The notes under the pieces were generated by a model that saw nothing but the letters and a program-made list of their open reading frames with translations, had not been told where the DNA came from and searched no databases. Positions 45,058 to 53,266 of a stretch of DNA of 64,000 nucleotides are shown here, in pieces. Origin of the DNA: an uncultured Fretibacterium sp. (GTDB taxonomy: Bacteria > Synergistota > Synergistia > Synergistales > Aminobacteriaceae); assembly GCA_946186205.1 (NCBI GenBank), contig CAMHMH010000001.1, forward strand, positions 744,001-808,000, given 5' to 3'. Position 1 is the stretch's first letter, and every line of letters begins with the position of its first letter. Position numbers and translations under genes: made by a program.

Positions 45058-46380
45058 ATGAGAAAACATAAAAATTTTATCAGAATCATTCTTGCGTTCT
45101 TTCAGTCAGCACTTGATGCATTAATATATTTTCTGAGCTTCTCACTTGCTCTTTCATTCTGGCACGGAGGGAAAATATATCAGTCATTAAACTTTGAAGC
45201 TCAAATTTTTTTTGCCGGTACGATTCTCGCGGTCTTCTGTTTCAACTCGCTGTATAAATTCAAGACGTGGCTTCTTTGGGACGAAATGAAAGCCGTTATT
45301 GAGTCCTCGTTTCTTGTGCTGCTCGTAACAGTCTTGTATCTTTATTCGCAGAGATCAGAATTATCACGTTTCGTTACGCTCGCAAGCATAATGATATTTG
45401 TTCCTTTGTGCGTAACAGGAAGGTATATATTCAGGCGGCTAATGTTCGCGCTTGGTGTTCTTTCGACGGACATAATAATACTCGGAGCAGGCAGAACGGG
45501 AAAAATATTTGCGGAAAAAATTATTGATCATCCTTTCACGCTCGGAAAAATTTCGGGCTTCCTTGACGATGACGAGTCAAAGATAGGAACGACGGTTGCG
45601 GGCTTCAAGGTCCGGGGGAAACTTGATGACTTTGAGACTCTTTGCGAGCATGAAAACATTGACGAAGCGGCTGTGGCAATCTCGAAAGCGTCGCGTAAAT
45701 TCATTGCGCACATACTCGACCTTGTGGAGTTCAGCGTGAGGCAGGTGCACTATATCCCTGACATGTATATGCTCACGACGTTTTCATCTGAGGTGAGAGA
45801 TGTTGACGGAATACCGGTGATCTCTGCTTCATACGGCCTTGCGAATCCGATCAACCGCGCTGTGAAGTCCTTTGCTGATTACTCGGTGGGAACAATTGCG
45901 CTCGTGATATTGTCGCCGTTAATGCTGTGGGCTGTCTGCAAAGTCAAAATGAAACACGGCGGAAGCATTCTCTCGTCTCAGGAACGCGCCGGGCTTCACG
46001 GGAACAAATTCATGATGTACAAGTTCACAAGCTCAAGTGGTGCCGGGACTGACACGAGACTCAGACGGTCATACATTGACGAGCTTCCGCAGCTGTTCAA
46101 CGTTATGAGGGGTGAGATGAGTCTTGTAGGGCCGAAAGCGATTCCCGCAAGTGATGTGTATCATGTTTACGGTGAAGAGGCCGCCGGGGAAATAGCAGCC
46201 GTTAAGCCGGGCATTACGGGATTCTGGCAGATAAGCAGGGACAAAGACGCTGACAGGAAGATACGCGCTGAAATGGATCTGTACTATATACGCAACTGGT
46301 CATTATGGCTTGACGCTGTAATAATCATGAAGACATCTCTTGAGCTTACGTTGTTCCGATTCTTTAAGCAGCAGAAATAA
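45058..46380 (+). CDS. Polyprenyl-phosphate sugar-1-phosphate transferase (WbaP-like), compact catalytic domain
   Basis: 440 residues. Four N-terminal helices (about 10-130), a Rossmann-like domain (about 138-260; IILGAGRTGKIFAEKI, GFLDDDESKIG), and a C-terminal phosphosugar transferase domain with a membrane helix (about 275-295), RAGLHGNKFMMYKF, DELPQLFNVMRGEMSLVGPK and VKPGITGFWQISRD. The enzyme would start assembly of a surface polysaccharide on undecaprenyl phosphate. Between YKF and DELPQ only about 18 residues are present where the family has far more; a TDTR sequence keeps one Asp. Activity is therefore uncertain. No glycan cluster flanks it. Confidence 0.85.
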   Translation: MRKHKNFIRIILAFFQSALDALIYFLSFSLALSFWHGGKIYQSLNFEAQIFFAGTILAVFCFNSLYKFKTWLLWDEMKAVIESSFLVLLVTVLYLYSQRSELSRFVTLASIMIFVPLCVTGRYIFRRLMFALGVLSTDIIILGAGRTGKIFAEKIIDHPFTLGKISGFLDDDESKIGTTVAGFKVRGKLDDFETLCEHENIDEAAVAISKASRKFIAHILDLVEFSVRQVHYIPDMYMLTTFSSEVRDVDGIPVISASYGLANPINRAVKSFADYSVGTIALVILSPLMLWAVCKVKMKHGGSILSSQERAGLHGNKFMMYKFTSSSGAGTDTRLRRSYIDELPQLFNVMRGEMSLVGPKAIPASDVYHVYGEEAAGEIAAVKPGITGFWQISRDKDADRKIRAEMDLYYIRNWSLWLDAVIIMKTSLELTLFRFFKQQK

Positions 46381-46409
46381 AAAAAAGCCCCCGGATTTTC
46401 ACGGAGGCC
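46381..46409 (-). terminator. Terminator after the glycine-zipper gene
   Basis: On the minus strand GCCTCCG and CCGGGGGC form a stem (one G-U), followed by a run of T. Confidence 0.7.
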
Positions 46410-46423
46410 GTATCATGAATCAC

Positions 46424-46873
46424 TTAGTCTTTTGAACCCGCCATAGCATCGCCTATGTTCTTGAGTCCGTGCCCTGTTGCTTTTGCCGTATGACCTACTG
46501 CATTAACGGTGTGAGTTCCTGCGTCCCATAATGTTTTTCCTGTTGTTGAAAGCGCGTCGCCTGCACCTTTTCCGACTCTCTTTGTTGCTTCTGTCGCTCC
46601 GTCTACTACAGTTCCTATCATGCCTTTGCCGACTGTATTCGCAACCTCGTTGAAAGCCTCGCCAAGATTGCCTTCAGCCGTTGCCTTAATTGCGCGCCCC
46701 GCACCTTCTACGGTATTCACAGCAACTTTTGCCGTTGTCGTGATTGCTGTGCCTGCAACATCAAGAGCTGTCCCTGCTACAGTGCCTACAACATCTACAG
46801 TGCCTCCGATAACCGTACCGATCCCGCTTCCGATAGAACTCAGAGCATCACCGAGTGAATCAAAGAATCCCAT
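46424..46873 (-). CDS. Glycine-zipper-like low-complexity protein, unknown function
   Basis: 149 residues starting MGFFDSLGDALSSIGSG; the start was chosen because AAAGGAAG lies upstream. The sequence is almost wholly Gly, Ala, Thr, Val and Ser with regular Gly spacing (GTVIGGTVDVVGTVAGTALD and similar), giving long amphipathic/hydrophobic helices that could insert in a membrane. No signal peptide is evident. Such proteins can be bacteriocin-like, phage-shock-like or surface-associated; none can be chosen from sequence. A promoter-like element shared with the ankyrin gene lies 63 nt upstream. Confidence 0.65.
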   Translation of the reverse strand: MGFFDSLGDALSSIGSGIGTVIGGTVDVVGTVAGTALDVAGTAITTTAKVAVNTVEGAGRAIKATAEGNLGEAFNEVANTVGKGMIGTVVDGATEATKRVGKGAGDALSTTGKTLWDAGTHTVNAVGHTAKATGHGLKNIGDAMAGSKD

Positions 46874-46935
46874 TACGCTGACTTCCTTTCTTTGCGTCAA
46901 AATCAGCACTAATTATCATGAGCAAAAATTTTTAT

Positions 46936-46958
46936 GTCCAGTGCGTTTGATTTTCATT
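46936..46958 (-). promoter_or_regulatory. Conserved promoter-like element, copy B
   Basis: Second copy of the element at 20557, again beginning GTCCAGTGC on the plus strand. On the minus strand CTGGAC is followed after 17 nt by TGATAA, a possible -10. Confidence 0.45.
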
Positions 46959-46965
46959 GAGGCAT

Positions 46966-46998
46966 AAAAAAAACTCCCCCCGTTAATTTGGGAGGAGC
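46966..46998 (-). terminator. Terminator after the gene at 47022
   Basis: On the minus strand CTCCTCCC pairs with GGGGGGAG (one G-U) and is followed by eight T. Confidence 0.85.
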
Positions 46999-47021
46999 CG
47001 GGAAATTTCGTTAGCGTTAAG

Positions 47022-47600
47022 TTAGTTGCCTTTCTTTGCGCGTACGACTCTTTTTGCTGGAACTGTTGAAGATTTCTTTGCGGGAGCTTTCTTTGCGGGT
47101 GCTGCTTTTGGTGCTGATGTTGATACTGACCTTCCGAGAGCATATGAGGCTGCCTTTGCCGGAGTCTGTCCTGCAACTGCTGAGAGCTGGATAAACTTCT
47201 TCTTTGCTGTCTCTGAGCTGTCATCGTAAACAGTGCCGTAGATCTCATTGCCGAGCATGTCATAATGACGTACGTATGTCTCTGCGAACTGCTTCCCGTC
47301 GGGCGTGTACTCATAGCCGTATTCAGTGAAGTAAAGGCTTCCGGCTTTCTCAGGCGAGAGTCCGAACTTTGACATAAGAAGCTCGATCGTGTCATTCTTT
47401 ATTGTTGTGTTCGTGTAGTATTTTCTTGTTACTGCAAAGGGAACGTCATTTGATGTCTTGCCGTAATCGAGAATGTACCATGTCATTTTGTTCTTGTCCT
47501 GTCCGAGAGCCTTCTGCTTTGCGGCATCCCATGCAAAAGAGGGAGCTGACATTACCGCAACGAGTCCGATGATTAACGCGCATACTGCAAATTTCTTCAT
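47022..47600 (-). CDS. Secreted protein with Ala/Lys/Pro tail, unknown function
   Basis: 192 residues: signal peptide (about 1-23, ending SFA), a central domain of about 120 residues with many Tyr (KYYTNTTIKND, YFTEYGYEYTPDG, YVRHYDMLGNEIYGTVYDD), and a basic tail with tandem APAKK units encoded by a 15-nt direct repeat. The tail resembles Lys/Ala/Pro tails that stick to anionic surfaces or nucleic acid. I do not recognise the family. It stands alone with its own terminator. Confidence 0.65.
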   Translation of the reverse strand: MKKFAVCALIIGLVAVMSAPSFAWDAAKQKALGQDKNKMTWYILDYGKTSNDVPFAVTRKYYTNTTIKNDTIELLMSKFGLSPEKAGSLYFTEYGYEYTPDGKQFAETYVRHYDMLGNEIYGTVYDDSSETAKKKFIQLSAVAGQTPAKAASYALGRSVSTSAPKAAPAKKAPAKKSSTVPAKRVVRAKKGN

Positions 47601-47736
47601 GTTTTAATGCACAGCCTTTCGTGTGAATTATTAGGCGTTATTGTAGCACAGAAAAAACTTTTTATGCTGTTACGGATTAAGTGTTGCGTGTAAAATTATC
47701 GCATTCAGAAAAATAACAGGAGGATGAAACTTTAAC

Positions 47737-48366
47737 ATGCGGAAAATTTTTTGTGCGTTGATTCTCGTGCTGTCATTTTGTTTTTCATGTTCAGCGGATG
47801 AAGGAGACATTAACATTTTGAGCCGGGACATAAAGCGCGACCCTTCCGGGAACATCATCGACATGAAGAGTCAGGACGGCCTTCGGGTAATTTATCTCGG
47901 AACGTTCCGCCCTGAAGAGAAAGAATTATCATCAGGGGATATTGCTGACGACTCTATATTCTCGGTCTTCATGGTGAAGTCTGACAAGGACACGCCGCTA
48001 CAGCTTGATGTGAGGGACGGCTACGACACGCGGACGAACAAATTCGGCTGGAGGAACAACGGCCCTTGGGGATATATAGCTGACATTGACACGAACGGAA
48101 ACCCACGCGACATTCTCGCAACGTTTTGGGTTCGCGTAACGTTCTGGCACAATCTCCCATTCAAGTATGGAAAATTCCCGGTGATCGCGCGAATTGGATT
48201 CCTCATCAACGGCAACGAGCTTACGTACAGCAGGATACGCCCGAAATCTTGGGAGGAATGGAAGAAGATTGAGCCGAAAATTATGGAGCTTGAAGAGAAC
48301 GAAAAGGAATGTGATTTCGCTCTCGATGAATTAGAATCGTCAGCAAAAGGAGCGGATAACAAATGA
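47737..48366 (+). CDS. Secreted protein of unknown family, tandem paralogue 1
   Basis: 209 residues. The signal peptide (about 1-19) contains two Cys but no good lipobox. The body shares a clear core with the next gene: DGLRVIYLGTFRPEE, IFSVFMVKSDKDTPLQLDV, PWGYIADIDTNGNPRDI, FWVRVTFWHNLPFKYGKFP, IARIGFLING and RIRPKSWEEW, suggesting one beta-rich domain. An acidic helical tail follows. AGGAGG lies upstream. Start of a probable three-gene operon ending with a GIY-YIG nuclease. No function assigned. Confidence 0.7.
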   Translation: MRKIFCALILVLSFCFSCSADEGDINILSRDIKRDPSGNIIDMKSQDGLRVIYLGTFRPEEKELSSGDIADDSIFSVFMVKSDKDTPLQLDVRDGYDTRTNKFGWRNNGPWGYIADIDTNGNPRDILATFWVRVTFWHNLPFKYGKFPVIARIGFLINGNELTYSRIRPKSWEEWKKIEPKIMELEENEKECDFALDELESSAKGADNK

Positions 48367-49004
48367 AAAAATTTATAGCTGCGCTGATGATGTCGGTGAT
48401 ATTTCCTTCTGTATTATTTTCGAGCGAGGGACTCAGCGTTGACATAAAGGAGCCGGGAATCTCTGAGTACATAATACAGAGGGATATGGGAAACTCGATC
48501 GGCTTCAAGACGAATGACGGACTCACTGTGCTTTATCTTGGGACGTTCAGGGCAAAGCAGCCCGAAGCGATCCCGCAGTCGCCTGACGCGGAGCTGAAAC
48601 CTGATGAGGGAGTCTTCAGCGTGTTTATGTTAAGGGCGGACAAAGATACGGCACTGAAACTTGATGTGCTTGACGGAGCTGACGCGCATACAAATACATT
48701 CAGCTACAGGAGCGGGGACTGGGGATATATTTCCGGCATTCTGACTAACGGAACGCCGCGCAATATTTCCGGGTGCTTCTGGACTCGCGTGACTCTCTGG
48801 CACGTTGTCCCGTTCAAATTCGGCGAGCGTCCATTGATAGCGCGTATAGGATTTGTGATTAACGGCTGCAGGATAAATATTAAGCGTATAAGGCCAGCTT
48901 TGTGGTCTGACTGGGTATATGTTGAGCGTGAGTATGCAGTTCCGCTTGAGGAGGACAGGAAGCGGATTGAGTTTGAAGAGTTTGAAGTCATGCCGGAAAA
49001 ATAA
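48363..49004 (+). CDS. Secreted protein of unknown family, tandem paralogue 2
   Basis: 213 residues with signal peptide (about 1-20). It shares with the previous protein DGLTVLYLGTFRAKQ, VFSVFMLRADKDTALKLDV, DWGYISGILTNGTPRNI, FWTRVTLWHVVPFKFGERP, IARIGFVING and RIRPALWSDW. Its start overlaps the upstream gene by 4 nt, so the two are coupled and may act together. The two copies have diverged strongly, so the duplication is old. Family unknown to me. Confidence 0.7.
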   Translation: MKKFIAALMMSVIFPSVLFSSEGLSVDIKEPGISEYIIQRDMGNSIGFKTNDGLTVLYLGTFRAKQPEAIPQSPDAELKPDEGVFSVFMLRADKDTALKLDVLDGADAHTNTFSYRSGDWGYISGILTNGTPRNISGCFWTRVTLWHVVPFKFGERPLIARIGFVINGCRINIKRIRPALWSDWVYVEREYAVPLEEDRKRIEFEEFEVMPEK

Positions 49005-49019
49005 AGGGAGGGGATTGAA

Positions 49020-49847
49020 ATTTACGGCAAAACGATAGAGCTGTTTTTGGTGAACGGCACAGCAGACAGCATTATGACCGCAGAGCTGTCGAACTGGAGC
49101 GGAAAAGCCATAAAGATACCTCGCACTGAGATACAGACTTGCAGCCGTGATGATGTAAATTCCGCTGGGGTATATCTTCTGTTCTGCCAGGAGGACGACG
49201 GGAGCAGCTCAGTGTACATTGGCGAGGCCGAAAATATTATCATCAGACTCCGCCAGCACCTTCAGGAGTACAAAGCGGGCAAGGAAAAATTCTACTGGAA
49301 CACGGCAGTAATTTTCACCGGGCGGGATCTGAACAAGGCATTAATACGTTACATAGAGGACAAGCTCGTGAAGTCTGCGAGGGAATGCGGAAGGTACAGA
49401 GTCCTCACAAAGAATACATATGACACGTCAATCAAAGAGTCTCTTGTTGCGACGATGGAAGAATTTATTGACAACATAAAGATACTCATAAGCACGATGA
49501 ACTACAATGTATTTGTTCCTGTGCCTAAGGCGGAAGATAACACGCAGTATTTTTTCTGCAGCAGCTCAAAATCGGAGGCAGACGCAAAAGGCTTTGTGAG
49601 TCCCGGAGGATTTACGGTTCTGAAAGGCTCTAAAGTTTCGGAGCGTATATACCCGGTTTTCATTGGGCATAATTACCACAAGCAGAGGATGCAGCTTGAG
49701 AATGACGGCATCATTTCTGAGGGAGTATTTCAGCGCGATTATGAGTTCAATTCTCCGTCAGCGGCTTCTGCTGTAGTGCTCGGCCGGTCGTCAAACGGCA
49801 ATGTCGAATGGAAAACTAAAGACAACATAAAGCTCAAGGACATATAG
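49020..49847 (+). CDS. GIY-YIG nuclease domain protein with DUF4357
   Basis: About 275 residues. The GIY-YIG fold is seen as GVYLLF ... VYIGEAENIIIRLRQHL (about 50-85), with the catalytic Arg in RLRQH; the C-terminal DUF4357 domain carries GFTVLKGSKVS and FNSPSAASAVVLGRSSNGN. This pair is known from restriction- and defence-associated proteins of unclear target. The family N-terminus (YGKTIELFLVNGT) continues upstream of the first ordinary start (TTG 49047) to ATT 49020, which lies 8 nt after GGGAGG; an AUU start is therefore proposed. It follows the two paralogues by 15 nt. Confidence 0.8.
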   Translation: MYGKTIELFLVNGTADSIMTAELSNWSGKAIKIPRTEIQTCSRDDVNSAGVYLLFCQEDDGSSSVYIGEAENIIIRLRQHLQEYKAGKEKFYWNTAVIFTGRDLNKALIRYIEDKLVKSARECGRYRVLTKNTYDTSIKESLVATMEEFIDNIKILISTMNYNVFVPVPKAEDNTQYFFCSSSKSEADAKGFVSPGGFTVLKGSKVSERIYPVFIGHNYHKQRMQLENDGIISEGVFQRDYEFNSPSAASAVVLGRSSNGNVEWKTKDNIKLKDI

Positions 49848-49883
49848 CGGATGACCCTGCTTCTGAAAATCGGGGGCAGGGTT

Positions 49884-50357
49884 TCAGTCCCACAAGCCAT
49901 AAAAATATTTTGTGAACATCGCTAATGCTTCGTCCTTGCATTTCTCGCGGTACTCTGCAATTTTCCTGTGCTCATCAAAATATTTCATGCAAAATTCTTC
50001 ATACGGATTAATTTTCGTGCATGTGTCTTCAGAGGCTTCACGGAAAAGGAATATCATTCTGTTTAGTATATTCGTCCATTCGTCATGGCAAGTTTTCTCG
50101 TCTGTTCCGTCAACAACCGGGCTTCCGTGTCGTGTGTCTCTGTGTTCCTCAAGCATTCGCGGGATAATGTCAAGAAACCATGAGTCTATGTTCCACAAAT
50201 CGAGGTCGCAATAGCCGTATCTCGCACGCTGGTATGTGTACTTCACATCAACGCAAAACTGACGGACAATCCCCAAAAGTTTGCGGTCATTCCATGCGCA
50301 GCGATAATTTTCACGCTTGAACGGCCTCCATATATCCCACAGCTTAACGCCCGGCAT
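49884..50357 (-). CDS. Hypothetical protein downstream of coaD
   Basis: 157 residues, rich in Trp, Tyr, Asp and Arg, mostly helical, no signal peptide or membrane segment, and no family that I recognise. It starts inside the 3' end of coaD (14-nt overlap) with AAAGGG as ribosome site, so translation is coupled. An N-terminal WDIWRPFKRENY and an internal WFLDIIPRMLEEHRDT are the most distinctive parts. Soluble cytoplasmic protein of unknown role. Confidence 0.6.
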   Translation of the reverse strand: MPGVKLWDIWRPFKRENYRCAWNDRKLLGIVRQFCVDVKYTYQRARYGYCDLDLWNIDSWFLDIIPRMLEEHRDTRHGSPVVDGTDEKTCHDEWTNILNRMIFLFREASEDTCTKINPYEEFCMKYFDEHRKIAEYREKCKDEALAMFTKYFYGLWD

Positions 50358-50832
50358 TGTAACGCCCTTTCAGCTTCTCATACACCACATCAGGCACAAC
50401 ATCTTCAACAGTCCCACCGAAATGGAAAATTTCACGGACGCTTGAGCTTGATACATATGAATATTTAGGGTCAGTAACGATAAAGAACGTCTCAATCTCA
50501 GGAGCTAACTTGCGGTTCATCAGTGCCATCTGAAACTCGTACTCGAAATCGCTCATCGCACGAAGCCCCCGAACAATAACGCCCGCATGTTTCTGCCTCA
50601 CATAATCGATAAGGAGTCCGTTGAAGCTGTCGACCGTAATATTATCGACATGGCCGAGAGCCTCCCGGGCCATGAAGCAGCGTTCCTCAACAGTGAATGC
50701 GGAAGTCTTGCGCTCATTAACGAGTATGCTCACGATAACTTCATCGAAGACAGCCGCGGCACGTTCAGCGATGTATATATGTCCGTTAGTGATCGGGTCA
50801 AACGAACCGGGGTATACTGCGGTGATCTTCAC
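50344..50832 (-). CDS. coaD: Phosphopantetheine adenylyltransferase
   Basis: 162 residues; penultimate step of CoA synthesis. The nucleotidyltransferase motifs YPGSFDPITNGH and VRGLRAMSDFEYEFQMA, and YSYVSSSSVREI near the end (ISSTLVR-like) are intact. It is usually next to rsmD; here about 2.4 kb of other genes separate the two. It lies 3 nt from the stop of the upstream secreted-protein gene. Confidence 0.96.
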   Translation of the reverse strand: MKITAVYPGSFDPITNGHIYIAERAAAVFDEVIVSILVNERKTSAFTVEERCFMAREALGHVDNITVDSFNGLLIDYVRQKHAGVIVRGLRAMSDFEYEFQMALMNRKLAPEIETFFIVTDPKYSYVSSSSVREIFHFGGTVEDVVPDVVYEKLKGRYNAGR

Positions 50833-50835
50833 GGC

Positions 50836-51276
50836 CTAATCCTTGTATACGTAAAGGAATGAACTGCGCGTATACATTACGGTTGTCCCGGCAGGATATA
50901 TCACGCTGTTGTTTTCTGACGGTTTGCCCTCTGCGCCTTTTGCCTGAGAATGAAGAGGATTGCAGCGAATCTTGTAACCTTCAGGCACTGTAAATTTTGT
51001 TCCTTTAGGGAGATTTTCGATTGCCCAGAAATTTCCGCGCCTCTGAAAAGGAATCTTCTTGTCTTTCGCGGCGTAACCTTTTCTTTCAAGGAACGGGGAA
51101 TCTTCATTCATATGAAGCCATGCGTTAATGCCGGGAGTGTGCGTTATGCCCTCGTAGCTGTACTCATTCCAGCTGACTACATCATCATAATAATCATCGC
51201 CGTAAGAATCAGCAGCAATACATACAGCGAACATCACCGCAAGAATCATCACAGCATATTTTCTTGAAGCATTCAT
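50836..51276 (-). CDS. Small secreted protein, unknown function
   Basis: 146 residues with a signal peptide (about 1-25) followed by an acidic/Tyr-rich start (DDYYDDVVSW). The rest is beta-like with KGTKFTVPEGYKIRC and SVIYPAGTTVMYTRSSF, similar in style to small SH3-like or cell-wall-binding modules but not assignable. A gap of 80 nt separates it from the HNH gene. Confidence 0.55.
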   Translation of the reverse strand: MNASRKYAVMILAVMFAVCIAADSYGDDYYDDVVSWNEYSYEGITHTPGINAWLHMNEDSPFLERKGYAAKDKKIPFQRRGNFWAIENLPKGTKFTVPEGYKIRCNPLHSQAKGAEGKPSENNSVIYPAGTTVMYTRSSFLYVYKD

Positions 51277-51356
51277 GAATTAACGCCTCCATTTGTTTTT
51301 GGGATTGTGAAAATTATTTTACAGGTTATATTTTGACGTGTAAATATTAATGGCTT

Positions 51357-51938
51357 TCATTCGCGCTCACTATGAAGATAATACTTTGCGCCTTTTCCCC
51401 TGTTGCAGTCTTGGCAGAGCGTCCACAAATTATTCGGCTCTGTCCTGCCTCCTTTGGCGATTGGCTTCTTGTGGTCGACTTCAAGTTTTATGCCGTCTGC
51501 TTGTGTCCTTCCGCAAATCTGACACCTGAAATTGTCTCGCTGTAATATGTCATAACGTAGGCCGGGCGTAATGAGCTGGCGTTCTCTCTCGCGTCTGTAT
51601 TGTTCTTGTTGTAACTGGTCTGTATCATGCTGGCGGAGATTGCGCTGACGTGTAAATTCCTGCAAGTCTTCAACAGTAACATAAGCAGAGTCCTCATAAT
51701 GATTCCTTCCTGCCGGACTGGTGTAGCTCCATATGACTTTTACGGGCGTGTGAATGGCTTTGTAGACAGACTGATACATTTCTTCTTTCGTTCGTCTTAC
51801 GTAATCAGAAGCATTAGCCGGGAGCAACTCAATAGAACTTAACCTGTATGAAAAACTATTGTCGGTTAAAAATTTATACTTGGCGCAAATTTCTACGATG
51901 GCATAAAAGATTAGAACATACTCCATACCGTAATTCAC
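51357..51938 (-). CDS. HNH endonuclease
   Basis: 193 residues. The C-terminal HNH domain (about 125-190) has the zinc pair CQICG, the catalytic EVDHKKPIAKGG, the Asn in EPNNLWTLC and the second zinc pair in CQDCNRGK. The N-terminal 120 residues, with VKVIWSYTSPAGRNHYEDS and an Arg/Gln-rich helix, may hold the DNA-targeting part. It overlaps the MATE gene by 4 nt. Free-standing HNH proteins of this shape are common in accessory DNA; the target is unknown. Confidence 0.85.
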   Translation of the reverse strand: MNYGMEYVLIFYAIVEICAKYKFLTDNSFSYRLSSIELLPANASDYVRRTKEEMYQSVYKAIHTPVKVIWSYTSPAGRNHYEDSAYVTVEDLQEFTRQRNLRQHDTDQLQQEQYRRERERQLITPGLRYDILQRDNFRCQICGRTQADGIKLEVDHKKPIAKGGRTEPNNLWTLCQDCNRGKGAKYYLHSERE

Positions 51939-53266
51939 TTCCTCAGCGCGTGTATTTGGGGATTGAAGATGATTCTACCGTACATTATCACCGTCTGCAT
52001 TAACGACAGCAATTCCGCAATCGGCAAAGCCCAAACGATTCCATATTCACCCGCGAAATGATTCATCACGAACATCAGCGGCATATACAGCACGCACTGT
52101 CGGCAAATACTCAGAATGAATGACGCTCTGCCTGCCCCCATTGCCTGAAGTGCATTCACGAACACAAAGAATATCGCAAAGAGAAGACTGCTTGAGAGCT
52201 TCATACGCAGAAACTTCACGGCATAAGAAAACGCTTCCGGCTCACTCACGAACATTGACACAATATTTTCCGAGAACACGAAGCAACCCGCAATCATCAC
52301 GAGAGTCAATATCACAGTGAACTTCAGCGCAAACATCAAGAATGCCCGGTATCTTCTCCAGTCCTCCGCGCCAACGCTGAACCCTAAGAGCGGCTGAATC
52401 CCCTGGCCTGTTCCCATTGCGACAAGGCACGCTATCTGCTCGATACGCATTGAGACTCCCGCGGCGGCTACGGCCATATCACCGTAAGCAGACATAAGCG
52501 AGTTCATTACCATCTGCGAAATACTCATCAGCCACGGATCAAGGCACGCAGGAATCCCAATCGCCAAGACTCCGAACGCGACTCCCTCGCCGACTCTGAA
52601 GTGCTTTATGTGAATGCTTAATGACGAATGGCCGAACACAAAATATCCCGCGTAATATAACGCACCTATGATTATGCTTGCTGTCGTTGCGATTGCCGCG
52701 CCAGTTATCCCCCAGCCGAACCAGAGAATAAATATCGGATCAAGTACAACGTTGAGCATGTTGCCGAAAACCTGACCGAGCATAGCCGCTGAAGCGTGAT
52801 TTTCCGCCCGCATTATTCCCCCGCTCGCCATGCTGAAAAGCACGAACGGAGTCGACGCTATTACGATTGAGAGGTAACTATAGGCAAGTGAGAATGTCTC
52901 AGGACTCGCGCCGATTGCATGCAGCACGCTCTCAATGAAGAACATGAACACAACCGCAACAAGAGTCCCCGTAACGAGGCTTCCCCATACACAGAATGAC
53001 GCGATATTGTTCGCACGGTCTTTGTGTCCCGCTCCGAGTGTGCGAGATATGTACGACATTGCACCGGCCATGAACGCAATACCAAGCGCAATTAGCACAA
53101 GGAATATAGGAGTCGCAAGTGAGACCGCCGCAAGCTGCAAAGGGTCATGAGTCTGCCCGATGAAAAATGTATCTGCTAAGTTGTAGATGAGCAGCATAAT
53201 CTCAACGACAATCGCCGGGATTATGTTTGAGACTGCCTGACGTGATATTGAAGGTGTTGAAGTCAA
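51935..53266 (-). CDS. MATE-family multidrug/Na+ exporter (copy 2)
   Basis: 443 residues, twelve helices in two halves. Motifs include NLADTFFIGQ, GAMSYISRTLGAG and GTGQGIQPLLGFSVGAE. It is only distantly related to the MATE gene at 43618. It starts 4 nt inside the end of rsmD and overlaps the HNH gene by 4 nt, so rsmD-MATE-HNH form one transcript. Substrate unknown. Confidence 0.92.
   Translation of the reverse strand: MTSTPSISRQAVSNIIPAIVVEIMLLIYNLADTFFIGQTHDPLQLAAVSLATPIFLVLIALGIAFMAGAMSYISRTLGAGHKDRANNIASFCVWGSLVTGTLVAVVFMFFIESVLHAIGASPETFSLAYSYLSIVIASTPFVLFSMASGGIMRAENHASAAMLGQVFGNMLNVVLDPIFILWFGWGITGAAIATTASIIIGALYYAGYFVFGHSSLSIHIKHFRVGEGVAFGVLAIGIPACLDPWLMSISQMVMNSLMSAYGDMAVAAAGVSMRIEQIACLVAMGTGQGIQPLLGFSVGAEDWRRYRAFLMFALKFTVILTLVMIAGCFVFSENIVSMFVSEPEAFSYAVKFLRMKLSSSLLFAIFFVFVNALQAMGAGRASFILSICRQCVLYMPLMFVMNHFAGEYGIVWALPIAELLSLMQTVIMYGRIIFNPQIHALRK

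Noticed and set aside
47080-47120. 15-nt tandem repeat as a phase-variation site.
   Set aside because: The unit is a multiple of three and encodes APAKK, so length changes stay in frame.
49856-49897. Hairpin ACCCTGC/GCAGGGT after the GIY-YIG gene as a terminator.
   Set aside because: A stem is possible but only three T follow; support is too weak to list it as a terminator.
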